Shown here piece by piece: positions 1-8,142 of a stretch of DNA of 61,578 nt. The stretch spans positions 1-61,578 of IMG/VR virus record IMGVR_UViG_3300032047_000009; one strand, 5' to 3'. This DNA comes from a virus. The notes under the pieces are model-generated. The model was not told where the DNA came from, ran no database searches, and saw only the letters and a list, made by a program, of their open reading frames with translations. The position numbers and the translations under genes were made by a program. Every line of letters starts with the position of its first letter. Position 1 is the stretch's first letter.

Positions 1-2779
1 CGCTAACATTAGAATACCCACTAACTTTGTCATAAGTTAATCTATTTGTCCAACGATTTGAGTTTGAACTACCGTTTTTACCGGATATTTCACCACTACT
101 ATTTACTGTAGCAATAACACCAGTTTCATCAGCTGAATATCCTATTCTATCAGCGTTTGGTATGAAAGCAAGTACTGGATCTGCATTTGTTACAAATATT
201 TCTTTAGTGAAATTTTGTGCTCCACTAGATGTTGTTGCTCTAAAAGTTATTGTGTATTTGTTAGATGGTGAAGGTCTAAATTCTTGGCCATTTACAAGTT
301 TTAATTTTATTACATCTGTATTTCCAATTTGTTCTGCACTAAAATCATTGAAATAACTTTGATTTATATTATCTTCTACCCTTACAACACTTTGAACACT
401 TATAGTTAAATTATTTGTTCCAGGTGTTAATTGCGTGCCATTAGCATCAAAAACTTTGATAATCATTATATGTGAATTACCAGCTGTACTTTCAATAAAC
501 TCATCTAAATCTGCATCATCATTGAGATTTCTTAATACTAAACTAGCGGCACTAGAAGATCCGCCACCAGAAGATATTTTAGAATTTAAATCTGATATTA
601 ATCCACATGTAGATGTTTCATAAAATATATCTAGTTTAGATTTAAATGGCTTTGTTTCAAAAACAGCTAAAGAAGGTGCATTATCTCCTGAAACAGTAGC
701 CTGCTGACCATAACCACCTTTAATTTGTGCAAACAAATACTGTTTGTCTTTATCATAAAACTCTACTTTATCAGCATCCACAATACCAAAATCATCAAGT
801 TTACCTATTGATATAACATTATGTGTAGAAGTTTGTATACCAGTGTCTCCATTTTCTAGTATACCATCTAAAATAACACTACTTGTAGATAAGTTTATAT
901 TACTTCCTTCTGTTACTTCATCTCTAGGTATTTTATTTATATTGTCACCATATATAGGAAAATAACTCATATTATCACCAGTGCCTCCTGTGTTATACCA
1001 AACAACTCCTGGTGTATATACGTTATAATAATCTTGTTCTGTTTGTTTTACTACTATTCTATAAGAATACCAACCTAAAGGGTTAGTATCAGCTTGCCAT
1101 AAAAAAGAACTATCAACACCTTCGTTAAATATAACTTTTAAAGAATCTCCATTTATACTTATTTGCGATCTTTTGTGTTGTATTGATGAACTATGCTGAT
1201 TAGAAAGCATTACAGGTGATTGTCTTCCATATCTATCTGAAAAGACAACACCAACAACATATGTTCTATCTTGCTTTAATGTGTGTCTTTTATATTCTTC
1301 GTAAAGAAATTCATCTTCTTCATTTTTAGAACCAGTACTTAATTCAAAATTTAATCCAGAAGGAGGTAATTCTTTACCTGTAACAAAATTACCATATACA
1401 AGTCTATTACCTGTTATTTCTTGTGCTAATGCTTTTACTGGAACACGATCATAAACTCTGAATGTTTGTGATTCGGGTAACATTTTATAAGGCTCTTCTG
1501 ATCTATATATATAATATAATTCTTTTCTTCTATCGTTAGTAGAACCACTAACTGTGTTATTGATATATTTTTTTATTTTACTTCCAGAAACAACACCGTT
1601 TGTTATTGTAGAAGGATCTTTTCTTAACGTAGATATGTTTTTTATATCTATAGTATCTAAAACCTTTACTGCTAAACTATCTGATTCTTTAAATAATATT
1701 TCTATTTCTTTTATTAATAAGTCACTATAAGGATCTAAAGTAGGTAACATTATTTCTAACTCTAAATAGTTTATAGAATTAACAAATGTAGAAACCTCAG
1801 TTTCTTTATAAGCGTTTTCTTTTTCTGTATTAGTGAATGTTTGTATTTCTGGTACAAAAGCTATTTGAGTGAAGGGTGCAAAAATAGAATAAGTATTATC
1901 TTCAAACCTATATCTATATGAAAATCTAGCAAACTTTTCTTTTAAAAATTCTTTGTCTATACCTGAATCAGCTGCACTATTATCTATCATAGAAGAACCT
2001 ATAATTGATAATTTTTGACCATTGGCTATTGTTACGCTTTCACTTAAAGTTAAAGTTGTAGAACTTATATTATTTATAATAATATCATCATCTAAACTAT
2101 CATGCCTAACTAAAAATTTTTTACCAGCAGCGTGATCAGCGGCTAAAGAAGAATTAGCTGCTGAAATTGTAACGGTAGCGCTATTACTAACAGCACCATT
2201 GACGGTTAAAATATATTTTGGTTTTAAAAATTTAGGTGCACAATATGGTGCATATTTAGCCACACTTATTTTGTCTTCAAAATATTGATCATCTGAATAT
2301 AGATTAGGTCTTTCAACATTAAAAACCCTTGGTTGATTTAAATTATCTGTAAAATATAAAAAACCATCTAAAATATTTACACCGTGTATAGCAAAAGATT
2401 TATTAAAATTAAATCTATAAGTTTTAAATATTGTGGTAGTAGTTGGTGATGAATCTGGGCTATATTTTACAATAGCACACTTTGCACTAGAAGGAGCTTT
2501 TATATTAGAATCAGCGTTTGAAAAATTAGTTACAAAATAGTATACGTTTTTATTTTCAAAATCAACAACATGACCTATAACTTCAGTAGATGATAAATCA
2601 GATTCTATACCACTAACTTTATTATTAGAAAGTATATTTTCTACAACACCTACATCACCACCTTCAGATCTACTAACTTTAATGTTTTTTGCATCAAAAT
2701 ACTCTCCTTCAGGTAGTATCCTAGGGTCTAAATCTTTATTCATTTTACCTTTTATAAAGGTATTTTTAACTTCAGGCAT
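1..2779 (-). CDS. large tail/virion structural protein, C-terminal part beyond left edge
   Basis: The minus-strand frame is open from the ATG at 2779 to the left edge, giving about 926 codons with no stop. The N-terminus reads MPEVKNTFIKGKMNKDLDPR and continues with LPEGEYFDAKNIKVSRSEG. This opening is familiar to me from tail tubular (gp12-like) or tail-hub proteins of marine phages. The rest alternates short beta-rich stretches typical of a virion protein. It starts 4 nt after the preceding connector gene, in the order capsid, connector, tail expected for a podovirus. The identity is by resemblance and position only; the C-terminus lies outside the window. Confidence 0.75.
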   Translation of the reverse strand, partial: MPEVKNTFIKGKMNKDLDPRILPEGEYFDAKNIKVSRSEGGDVGVVENILSNNKVSGIESDLSSTEVIGHVVDFENKNVYYFVTNFSNADSNIKAPSSAKCAIVKYSPDSSPTTTTIFKTYRFNFNKSFAIHGVNILDGFLYFTDNLNQPRVFNVERPNLYSDDQYFEDKISVAKYAPYCAPKFLKPKYILTVNGAVSNSATVTISAANSSLAADHAAGKKFLVRHDSLDDDIIINNISSTTLTLSESVTIANGQKLSIIGSSMIDNSAADSGIDKEFLKEKFARFSYRYRFEDNTYSIFAPFTQIAFVPEIQTFTNTEKENAYKETEVSTFVNSINYLELEIMLPTLDPYSDLLIKEIEILFKESDSLAVKVLDTIDIKNISTLRKDPSTITNGVVSGSKIKKYINNTVSGSTNDRRKELYYIYRSEEPYKMLPESQTFRVYDRVPVKALAQEITGNRLVYGNFVTGKELPPSGLNFELSTGSKNEEDEFLYEEYKRHTLKQDRTYVVGVVFSDRYGRQSPVMLSNQHSSSIQHKRSQISINGDSLKVIFNEGVDSSFLWQADTNPLGWYSYRIVVKQTEQDYYNVYTPGVVWYNTGGTGDNMSYFPIYGDNINKIPRDEVTEGSNINLSTSSVILDGILENGDTGIQTSTHNVISIGKLDDFGIVDADKVEFYDKDKQYLFAQIKGGYGQQATVSGDNAPSLAVFETKPFKSKLDIFYETSTCGLISDLNSKISSGGGSSSAASLVLRNLNDDADLDEFIESTAGNSHIMIIKVFDANGTQLTPGTNNLTISVQSVVRVEDNINQSYFNDFSAEQIGNTDVIKLKLVNGQEFRPSPSNKYTITFRATTSSGAQNFTKEIFVTNADPVLAFIPNADRIGYSADETGVIATVNSSGEISGKNGSSNSNRWTNRLTYDKVSGYSNVS

Positions 2780-2783
2780 TTAA

Positions 2784-3899
2784 TTAATGTTTTATCTGTT
2801 TTGATTTACCTCTCATTACCTGAGTTAATTCAGGTATATTTATTTCATATAATCTTATTTTAGCTTGCCTCATAGATGCTCTTCTATCTCTCTTATATCT
2901 ATTGACAATATATTCCGGTATATTTGCCATAGTAGAAAGCATTGAATATGCAACATGTTTATATATAGCTTCTTCGGCAAACTTGTGTACTTTCATTTCA
3001 TTGTCAGTACCCATACTATCAGATATATATTTTAATGTTATTAAAGCTCCTCTTAATTCACTACTAAAATTTATAGTACCGTTATATTGATCTATTATAT
3101 ATATACCATTTCTATTCATATGTTGTGGATCTCCACCATATCTCTTTCCAGCTTCAATTAATCTTTCTGATGGAAAGTCACTATTGTAAAAATAGTCATC
3201 ATTTCCATGGGCATATGTTAATTGTGAATTATTAAAACCTTTGAATCTTTCATTAGTAAGAGCTGTTGTTTTAATTATACTACCATTACTGTCATAAGTG
3301 TAGTTAAATTCATCATCTTGAGCAATAGCTTCTGTTGGTTTAGATGTATTAGAACCTTTTGTAATCATATGTTCTATTCCAGAACCATCTATCCAAGAAA
3401 TACTTGTAGCACTAACAAAGTCTTTTGGCATAGGTATAGACAATGTGTGACCAACTTCAACTTCTTGTATTTTTTCTACCTTTGTAATGTCATAAGCAAA
3501 CTCTTGTATACCTCTTTTTGTGTGAAATAATACATCTCTTCTATTTGCTCTATTAATTATTTTCCCTTCGCCTACATATGAAAACATAAAATTATTTACT
3601 ATGTCAGATAAAGATGTGTATCTATATTCGCCATACAATTTTTCTTTTAATTGAACTGTTACAACATCGTTGTTAGATAATGTTATGTTACTTATTGTTA
3701 CTCTTTTATTTGAATTAGTAAAAGATATGTTTGTTGTAGATACAACATTACCATTTATATAGACATAAAAATCTCCTACAGCAGTTGGCGAAGGATCTAT
3801 AGTTGTTATAGTGAAATATTGTGGATCCCCAGTTTCCCATCTAAAGCTTTGGGAACCAGCGTAGTAAGCTTGATCTGTTTGATTATCTAAAAAACCCAT
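2784..3899 (-). CDS. virion connector/ring-type structural protein
   Basis: A 371-residue protein. Around residues 120-175 it carries a run of the type HTKRGIQEFAYD followed by HTLSIPMPKDF and SISWIDGSGIEH, which I recognise from structural proteins next to the capsid gene in Bacteroidota podoviruses. The C-terminus is basic with helical character (YIVNRYKRDRRASMRQ). It follows the 248-residue connector gene by 3 nt and precedes the large tail protein by 4 nt, so it probably belongs to the head-tail joining complex. No enzymatic motif is seen. The exact role (ring or tail-stub protein) is inferred from order. Confidence 0.65.
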   Translation of the reverse strand: MGFLDNQTDQAYYAGSQSFRWETGDPQYFTITTIDPSPTAVGDFYVYINGNVVSTTNISFTNSNKRVTISNITLSNNDVVTVQLKEKLYGEYRYTSLSDIVNNFMFSYVGEGKIINRANRRDVLFHTKRGIQEFAYDITKVEKIQEVEVGHTLSIPMPKDFVSATSISWIDGSGIEHMITKGSNTSKPTEAIAQDDEFNYTYDSNGSIIKTTALTNERFKGFNNSQLTYAHGNDDYFYNSDFPSERLIEAGKRYGGDPQHMNRNGIYIIDQYNGTINFSSELRGALITLKYISDSMGTDNEMKVHKFAEEAIYKHVAYSMLSTMANIPEYIVNRYKRDRRASMRQAKIRLYEINIPELTQVMRGKSKQIKH

Positions 3900-3902
3900 T
3901 TG

Positions 3903-4649
3903 TTATATATTTTCTTTATTAAACTTATTCTGCTCTTGTTGTGATGATGATTGTAATACTAAAGGATCTTTTATTACTACACCAACGTAAGATAGTATTT
4001 TTGTAATTAAACTAGGTTCTTCTGATGGATGTAACTCGAAGTTAGTACTATTTGCTGAAGAAAAAGTTATAGAATTATTTGGTCCAGGTGTATTAGAAGC
4101 GTTCCAAGAAGGAGTATTAGGTATTTTAATATAATGTATATTAACATTACCAGTCAAAGTACTAGGAAGTAGTTTAACTGCATCATCTAAATTTGAACCG
4201 TCTGTTATTTGTTGTCTGTAGTATATAGGATAAGAACTACTAGGTGAGATAAGTTTAGAAGATAAAACATAAGGAAGTTCTGATATTTTTATTTCTTCAA
4301 ACTGTGTTAAATTGTCACTTTTATATATAGATATTAACCTATAAAGATCAGTAACATTATCTGTTAAATTTATTAAATCATTTGTTGTATCTATAGCAAC
4401 AGATTTTAATTTTAAAAAATGATCTATTTTTTCTTTTATATTATTTGCTAAATCGCCATAATCGTCATTAGAACCAATAACATTTGATTTTGATAAAACT
4501 CTATTATAATCATAAAAAGTTTTTTCTAATATTTCTAGTTGAGCTTGCTGAGCTAATTTATTAAATTGGCCAGGTGTTAATTGCCCTCTCTGTTCTCTGT
4601 TTAAAATTGTAAGTACAGTTTTGTATATTTTATCTACACTTATAGCCAT
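3903..4649 (-). CDS. head-tail connector (adaptor-like) protein
   Basis: A 248-residue protein. Its N-terminus (YKTVLTILNREQRGQLTPGQ, then FNKLAQQAQLEILEK) is a conserved helical signature in marine and Bacteroidota podoviruses, at the position of an adaptor or ring protein. The rest is mixed, with a beta-rich middle (LLPSTLTGNVNIHYIKIP). It is separated from the upstream gene by a perfect hairpin at 4671-4695, so its expression may be set apart from the capsid block. The assignment rests on the recognised N-terminal pattern and the gene order. Confidence 0.65.
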   Translation of the reverse strand: MAISVDKIYKTVLTILNREQRGQLTPGQFNKLAQQAQLEILEKTFYDYNRVLSKSNVIGSNDDYGDLANNIKEKIDHFLKLKSVAIDTTNDLINLTDNVTDLYRLISIYKSDNLTQFEEIKISELPYVLSSKLISPSSSYPIYYRQQITDGSNLDDAVKLLPSTLTGNVNIHYIKIPNTPSWNASNTPGPNNSITFSSANSTNFELHPSEEPSLITKILSYVGVVIKDPLVLQSSSQQEQNKFNKENI

Positions 4650-4670
4650 ATTTTATTTTTTTTTATAATA

Positions 4671-4695
4671 GTTAGGCCACATAAAGCGGCCTAAC
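4671..4695 (-). terminator. perfect 8-bp hairpin between structural genes
   Basis: GTTAGGCC (4671-4678) and GGCCTAAC (4688-4695) are exact inverted repeats around a 9-nt loop. They sit in the 58-nt gap between two minus-strand structural genes. On the minus strand the stem is followed by A-rich rather than T-rich sequence, so a weak terminator, an RNA-processing site or an mRNA-stability hairpin are all possible. Confidence 0.5.
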
Positions 4696-4707
4696 CGTTA
4701 TATGTGA

Positions 4708-5445
4708 CTATTTTAATCTTTTTTCCAATGTTTGGAAAACTTCAACTCCTTCATCTGTCTTAAACCAAGCTGCAAGCGCAGAGTATGGGTTTTCATCAAA
4801 AGGTACAGTCATTAATTTTCTACCATTACTAACCCACTGAAAAGTTCTTTGGTCATTTGATAGTTTTATTATGTTTGCTTCAACGCCTTTTAAACCTACA
4901 TTCCTTAAGTTTACATTTTCATCAGCTGCTAGTTCTAAAAATAATTCTGGATCATTATTAGCAAAAACTAATAAATCTCTTTTTATTTCTTTAGATGTCA
5001 TGTTAGCAACAGAAGATCCAACATTTACTCTTACTATTGCTTCAGCTTCATCTATATTTAAATTTTTAGCTGCATTTAAAGCTTCTATTCTTTGTTCAAG
5101 CTCTACTAAGTCATCTTTAGCCTCTTCTTGTGGATCATACTCAAAGTATAATTTATTTAATCCAGGGTGATATAAAGATAATAATTTTTGTAGTGTTTGT
5201 TTTTGTTTTGGTACTATTAACATACCATCTTCAAATATAATGTGACCTAATCTAGCATCACCTTTGAAATCATCTACAAATGGAGTTTTTTGGTTAACAG
5301 TATATTTTAATTCTCTTTCAAAACCTTGCTCTTCATCAAACCAATATATGTTTTTACTTTTCATTGTAAAGGTTAAAGGAGATAGGTCGTTTTTCAGTAT
5401 ATATGTTCTATCCTTGATAGACCATTTATTTTTTGTTTTTGTCAT
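4708..5445 (-). CDS. capsid-proximal structural protein of unknown function
   Basis: A 245-residue acidic protein lying directly after the major capsid gene. The first half is beta-rich, with a segment describing a mostly hydrophobic sheet (GHIIFEDGMLIVPK). Residues about 110-180 form an acidic helical region (DDLVELEQRIEALNAAKNLN, then FANNDPELFLELAADENV). No enzyme motif is seen. The place between capsid and connector suggests a capsid decoration or head-completion role, but this is inference. Hairpins on both sides (4671-4695 and 5481-5504) set this gene apart as a small transcriptional unit. Confidence 0.6.
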   Translation of the reverse strand: MTKTKNKWSIKDRTYILKNDLSPLTFTMKSKNIYWFDEEQGFERELKYTVNQKTPFVDDFKGDARLGHIIFEDGMLIVPKQKQTLQKLLSLYHPGLNKLYFEYDPQEEAKDDLVELEQRIEALNAAKNLNIDEAEAIVRVNVGSSVANMTSKEIKRDLLVFANNDPELFLELAADENVNLRNVGLKGVEANIIKLSNDQRTFQWVSNGRKLMTVPFDENPYSALAAWFKTDEGVEVFQTLEKRLK

Positions 5446-5480
5446 GATATAATATAATAAAAATTAATAAAAGTAATAAT

Positions 5481-5504
5481 TACCCCCGTTGATAAAACGA
5501 GGGT
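5481..5504 (-). terminator. hairpin downstream of major capsid gene
   Basis: TACCCCCGTT (5481-5490) and AACGAGGGTA (5495-5504) form a ten-pair stem with one C-A mismatch and a 4-5 nt loop, 18 nt beyond the capsid stop codon. On the minus strand it is preceded by TTTTT and followed by an A/T-rich stretch. It may partly terminate or stabilise the abundant capsid message. Confidence 0.5.
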
Positions 5505-5521
5505 AAAAATTACGTTAAGTA

Positions 5522-6913
5522 TTATGCAAAGTTACCAAACAGTACGAAGTTATTCGCAGCTTGTACAACTAAACATCTTTCTGATAGGTAATGTACCTCC
5601 ATCGCATCAAGATCGCTAGTAGATGCTCCACCAACAGATCCTGTGATCCAAGATTTTAATTTTCTATCATCAGCTTGTGAAGCTCTGTATCTTACGTGTA
5701 AGAAAGGTCTTTTGATGTTTTTACCAAGAATTTGGTCATAAACAGATGAAGTACCCGCTGGTACTAATATACCTGTAACATCAGAAGCAATTTCTCCTCT
5801 AGTAGATGCATCGTTTAAGTATTTCCAGTCAGTTTTGTAGAAGTCATAAGAACCTCTTCTAAAACCAGAAAAACCTAAGTTGATCGCCATATCTTCAGAA
5901 TTATTAAATAATCCCCAAGAAGTACCACCAGAACCATAAGAGTTTTGAGCAGCTAACATATCATCAATATTTAAAGATAAATCTCTATTTAAAAATAATA
6001 CATTTTCCTCAATAGCTCCTTGCTTATCTAATTTCTTAAGCATGTTATCAAAATCAGCTAAATCATCAGAAGCAGAAGAACCGTCAATACCATCTTCATG
6101 GATGTGACCTCTATCTTTTACCGCAGCAAATAAACCTTCAGTTCCTGCGATGTCTGCTAAATTTGTATTAACATTTTTTTCTGATTCAATCATCGCCATT
6201 TCTAAGTAATCCTCGAATCTCTTTCTAGTATCACCTTCAGCTTTGATATACCATAAGTAACCTGACTGACCAGCTTCACCTGTAACTTCAACCCATCCAA
6301 TTTGAGAAGCATCAGATCCAGAGATCTCATATTTATCTTTTAAGATAATTGGGTTGTTAGTGTAAGACTGGAAACTTGGCTTAACCGCTTCGTTCATACC
6401 AGTGTCAGCTTTTTTGAATTCAGAACCGTATACGAAAAGTTTAATTCCAGATCCAGCTGTTAAACCTCCACCAACACAACCAGTAGAGTTTGTGTAACAT
6501 TTAACTGTTATTGCTGATGAAGCAACCGCTGATACATAAGCTTTTACGACAGCTGTACCATCACTTACCACTACGGTTTGTCCTACTCTAATAGCGTGAT
6601 CAGTAAGTCCTGTTATAGAATTTGAACCACTCGAATCAGCTACTAGTGTACCACCTGAGTAAGATAGGTGTAATCTTCCTTGTTCTGACCAAATGATTTG
6701 ATCTGAACTCATAGGCATTTCTGCGCCTACCATTTTTAAAAACCCACCAACAGATCTATCACCGAACTTTTCGATCTCTGCTTCATATAAGTCTGGAAGA
6801 TATTGTTGCGCCCATCCTTTTTCTGCAGCCGATGTAAAGTCAATGTAGTTTGTTGACAAAGTTTGTTTAACTGGAGCTGGAGTTGTAGTTCCGCTCCCTA
6901 ATGTAATTGCCAT
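5522..6913 (-). CDS. major capsid protein
   Basis: A 463-residue protein beginning MAITLGSGTTTPAPVKQTL. It holds the usual position after portal and scaffold. Codon use is more GC-rich and regular than in neighbouring genes, as expected of the most abundant virion protein. Features typical of HK97-fold capsid proteins are visible but not diagnostic: an N-terminal extended arm, an alpha-helical spine region around residues 225-260 (RKRFEDYLEMAMIESEKN), and a C-terminal beta segment ending NNFVLFGNFA. A hairpin follows the stop. The assignment is firm from context and size; the fold is inferred. Confidence 0.85.
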   Translation of the reverse strand: MAITLGSGTTTPAPVKQTLSTNYIDFTSAAEKGWAQQYLPDLYEAEIEKFGDRSVGGFLKMVGAEMPMSSDQIIWSEQGRLHLSYSGGTLVADSSGSNSITGLTDHAIRVGQTVVVSDGTAVVKAYVSAVASSAITVKCYTNSTGCVGGGLTAGSGIKLFVYGSEFKKADTGMNEAVKPSFQSYTNNPIILKDKYEISGSDASQIGWVEVTGEAGQSGYLWYIKAEGDTRKRFEDYLEMAMIESEKNVNTNLADIAGTEGLFAAVKDRGHIHEDGIDGSSASDDLADFDNMLKKLDKQGAIEENVLFLNRDLSLNIDDMLAAQNSYGSGGTSWGLFNNSEDMAINLGFSGFRRGSYDFYKTDWKYLNDASTRGEIASDVTGILVPAGTSSVYDQILGKNIKRPFLHVRYRASQADDRKLKSWITGSVGGASTSDLDAMEVHYLSERCLVVQAANNFVLFGNFA

Positions 6914-6931
6914 AATTTGTTTTTTTTAAAG

Positions 6932-8116
6932 TTATTTTTTAATTTTAATTCTTAATTTTGAACTATCATCGCCGCTTATAGCTCTCACTTTCATTCCTCC
7001 AGAATCTATATTTTGACCAATCCTTCTAGGATCCATATTAATATTTTTAGCTTCTGCAGACATTTGCTTTATAGCATCTGACTTTCCTTGTTCATAAAAA
7101 TGATTCGCTATTGAATCAGCGTTTCTAGCAGCATAAAGTGCCTTATGATAACCATTAGCATCTTTTAACATGTTTTTGTCATCTAAGAACGTCTCAAATG
7201 CACTTAATATGTTACTTTGTGCTTGTTTAGTTGTCTGAACATCTTTTACGTTGTATCTAAACTTGTTTTCACCAACTTTAAACTCAAAACCTTTGAATTT
7301 ATCACTAAAAACATTATTAGTTTGATTAACAAAATGTTCATTTGACTTTTGCTGCTGAGCAGTTAATTCGTTCTGCTCTTTTTTATAATTATCATAAAAA
7401 TTTATAGCTTCTTTAATTTCCGGAGAAAAATTAGAACCAGATTTTATGTCATTATAGTATTTACTTTTTGCGTTAGCTAAATATTTTTTTGCGCTAGCGA
7501 CTTCTTCTTTGTAGTTTAATTTTTTTCTTCTAATATCTCTTTCTTTATCTATTTCATCATCATAAGAAAATTTATCCTCTAACAAAAAATTGATTTCATC
7601 ATTGTTTAAATGAGGTTTTGTTGATTTGTAGTATTCTAACAATAGGTCATCATCACCTAGTGATTCAACATCAACATTTAATTTTACATAATCCTGTAAT
7701 GTTCCGCCAGTTTCACTCATAAAATCCATGAGTTTCTTAACATCTTCAGGATATTCTAGTTTTACTTCTTCTTGTAAGACTTGACTTTCTTCGGGCTGCT
7801 TTTCTTGTACTTGCCCTTGCTCTTGCACTTGTATGCCATCTTTTTCTTCTTTAATTAATGTTATTACTTCTTCTTGTTCTTGAGGTTCAACTTGTTTTTC
7901 TTCCTCTTTAATCTGTTCAACAGGTTCCTCTTGTTTTTTAGCTTCTTCTACTTTTTCAACAGGAGGTTGTTCAACGGTTTTTTCTTCTGGTTGTTTAGTT
8001 AAATCAACTTTGTAAACGCCATCTTCTTGTTGTCCACTAGTTTGATCGACTAATTCTTGTTCTTTTTCAGCTGTAGACAAATTGTCTTCAACTGGTTTCA
8101 TTTTGATTTCTGACAT
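6932..8116 (-). CDS. scaffolding-like protein (Glu/Gln-rich)
   Basis: A 394-residue protein lying between portal and capsid genes. Residues about 1-125 are extremely rich in Glu, Gln, Val and Pro (repeats such as VEQIKEEEKQVEPQEQEE). The middle is predicted coiled coil (ERDIRRKKLNYKEEVASAKK) and the C-terminus is basic (DDSSKLRIKIKK). This composition, an acidic disordered N-terminus and a basic C-terminal helix next to the capsid gene, is the classic pattern of a phage scaffold protein that is lost on capsid maturation. No protease domain is visible in it. Confidence 0.7.
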   Translation of the reverse strand: MSEIKMKPVEDNLSTAEKEQELVDQTSGQQEDGVYKVDLTKQPEEKTVEQPPVEKVEEAKKQEEPVEQIKEEEKQVEPQEQEEVITLIKEEKDGIQVQEQGQVQEKQPEESQVLQEEVKLEYPEDVKKLMDFMSETGGTLQDYVKLNVDVESLGDDDLLLEYYKSTKPHLNNDEINFLLEDKFSYDDEIDKERDIRRKKLNYKEEVASAKKYLANAKSKYYNDIKSGSNFSPEIKEAINFYDNYKKEQNELTAQQQKSNEHFVNQTNNVFSDKFKGFEFKVGENKFRYNVKDVQTTKQAQSNILSAFETFLDDKNMLKDANGYHKALYAARNADSIANHFYEQGKSDAIKQMSAEAKNINMDPRRIGQNIDSGGMKVRAISGDDSSKLRIKIKK

Positions 8117-8142
8117 AATAAAATATTATAAAATTTAAAAAA

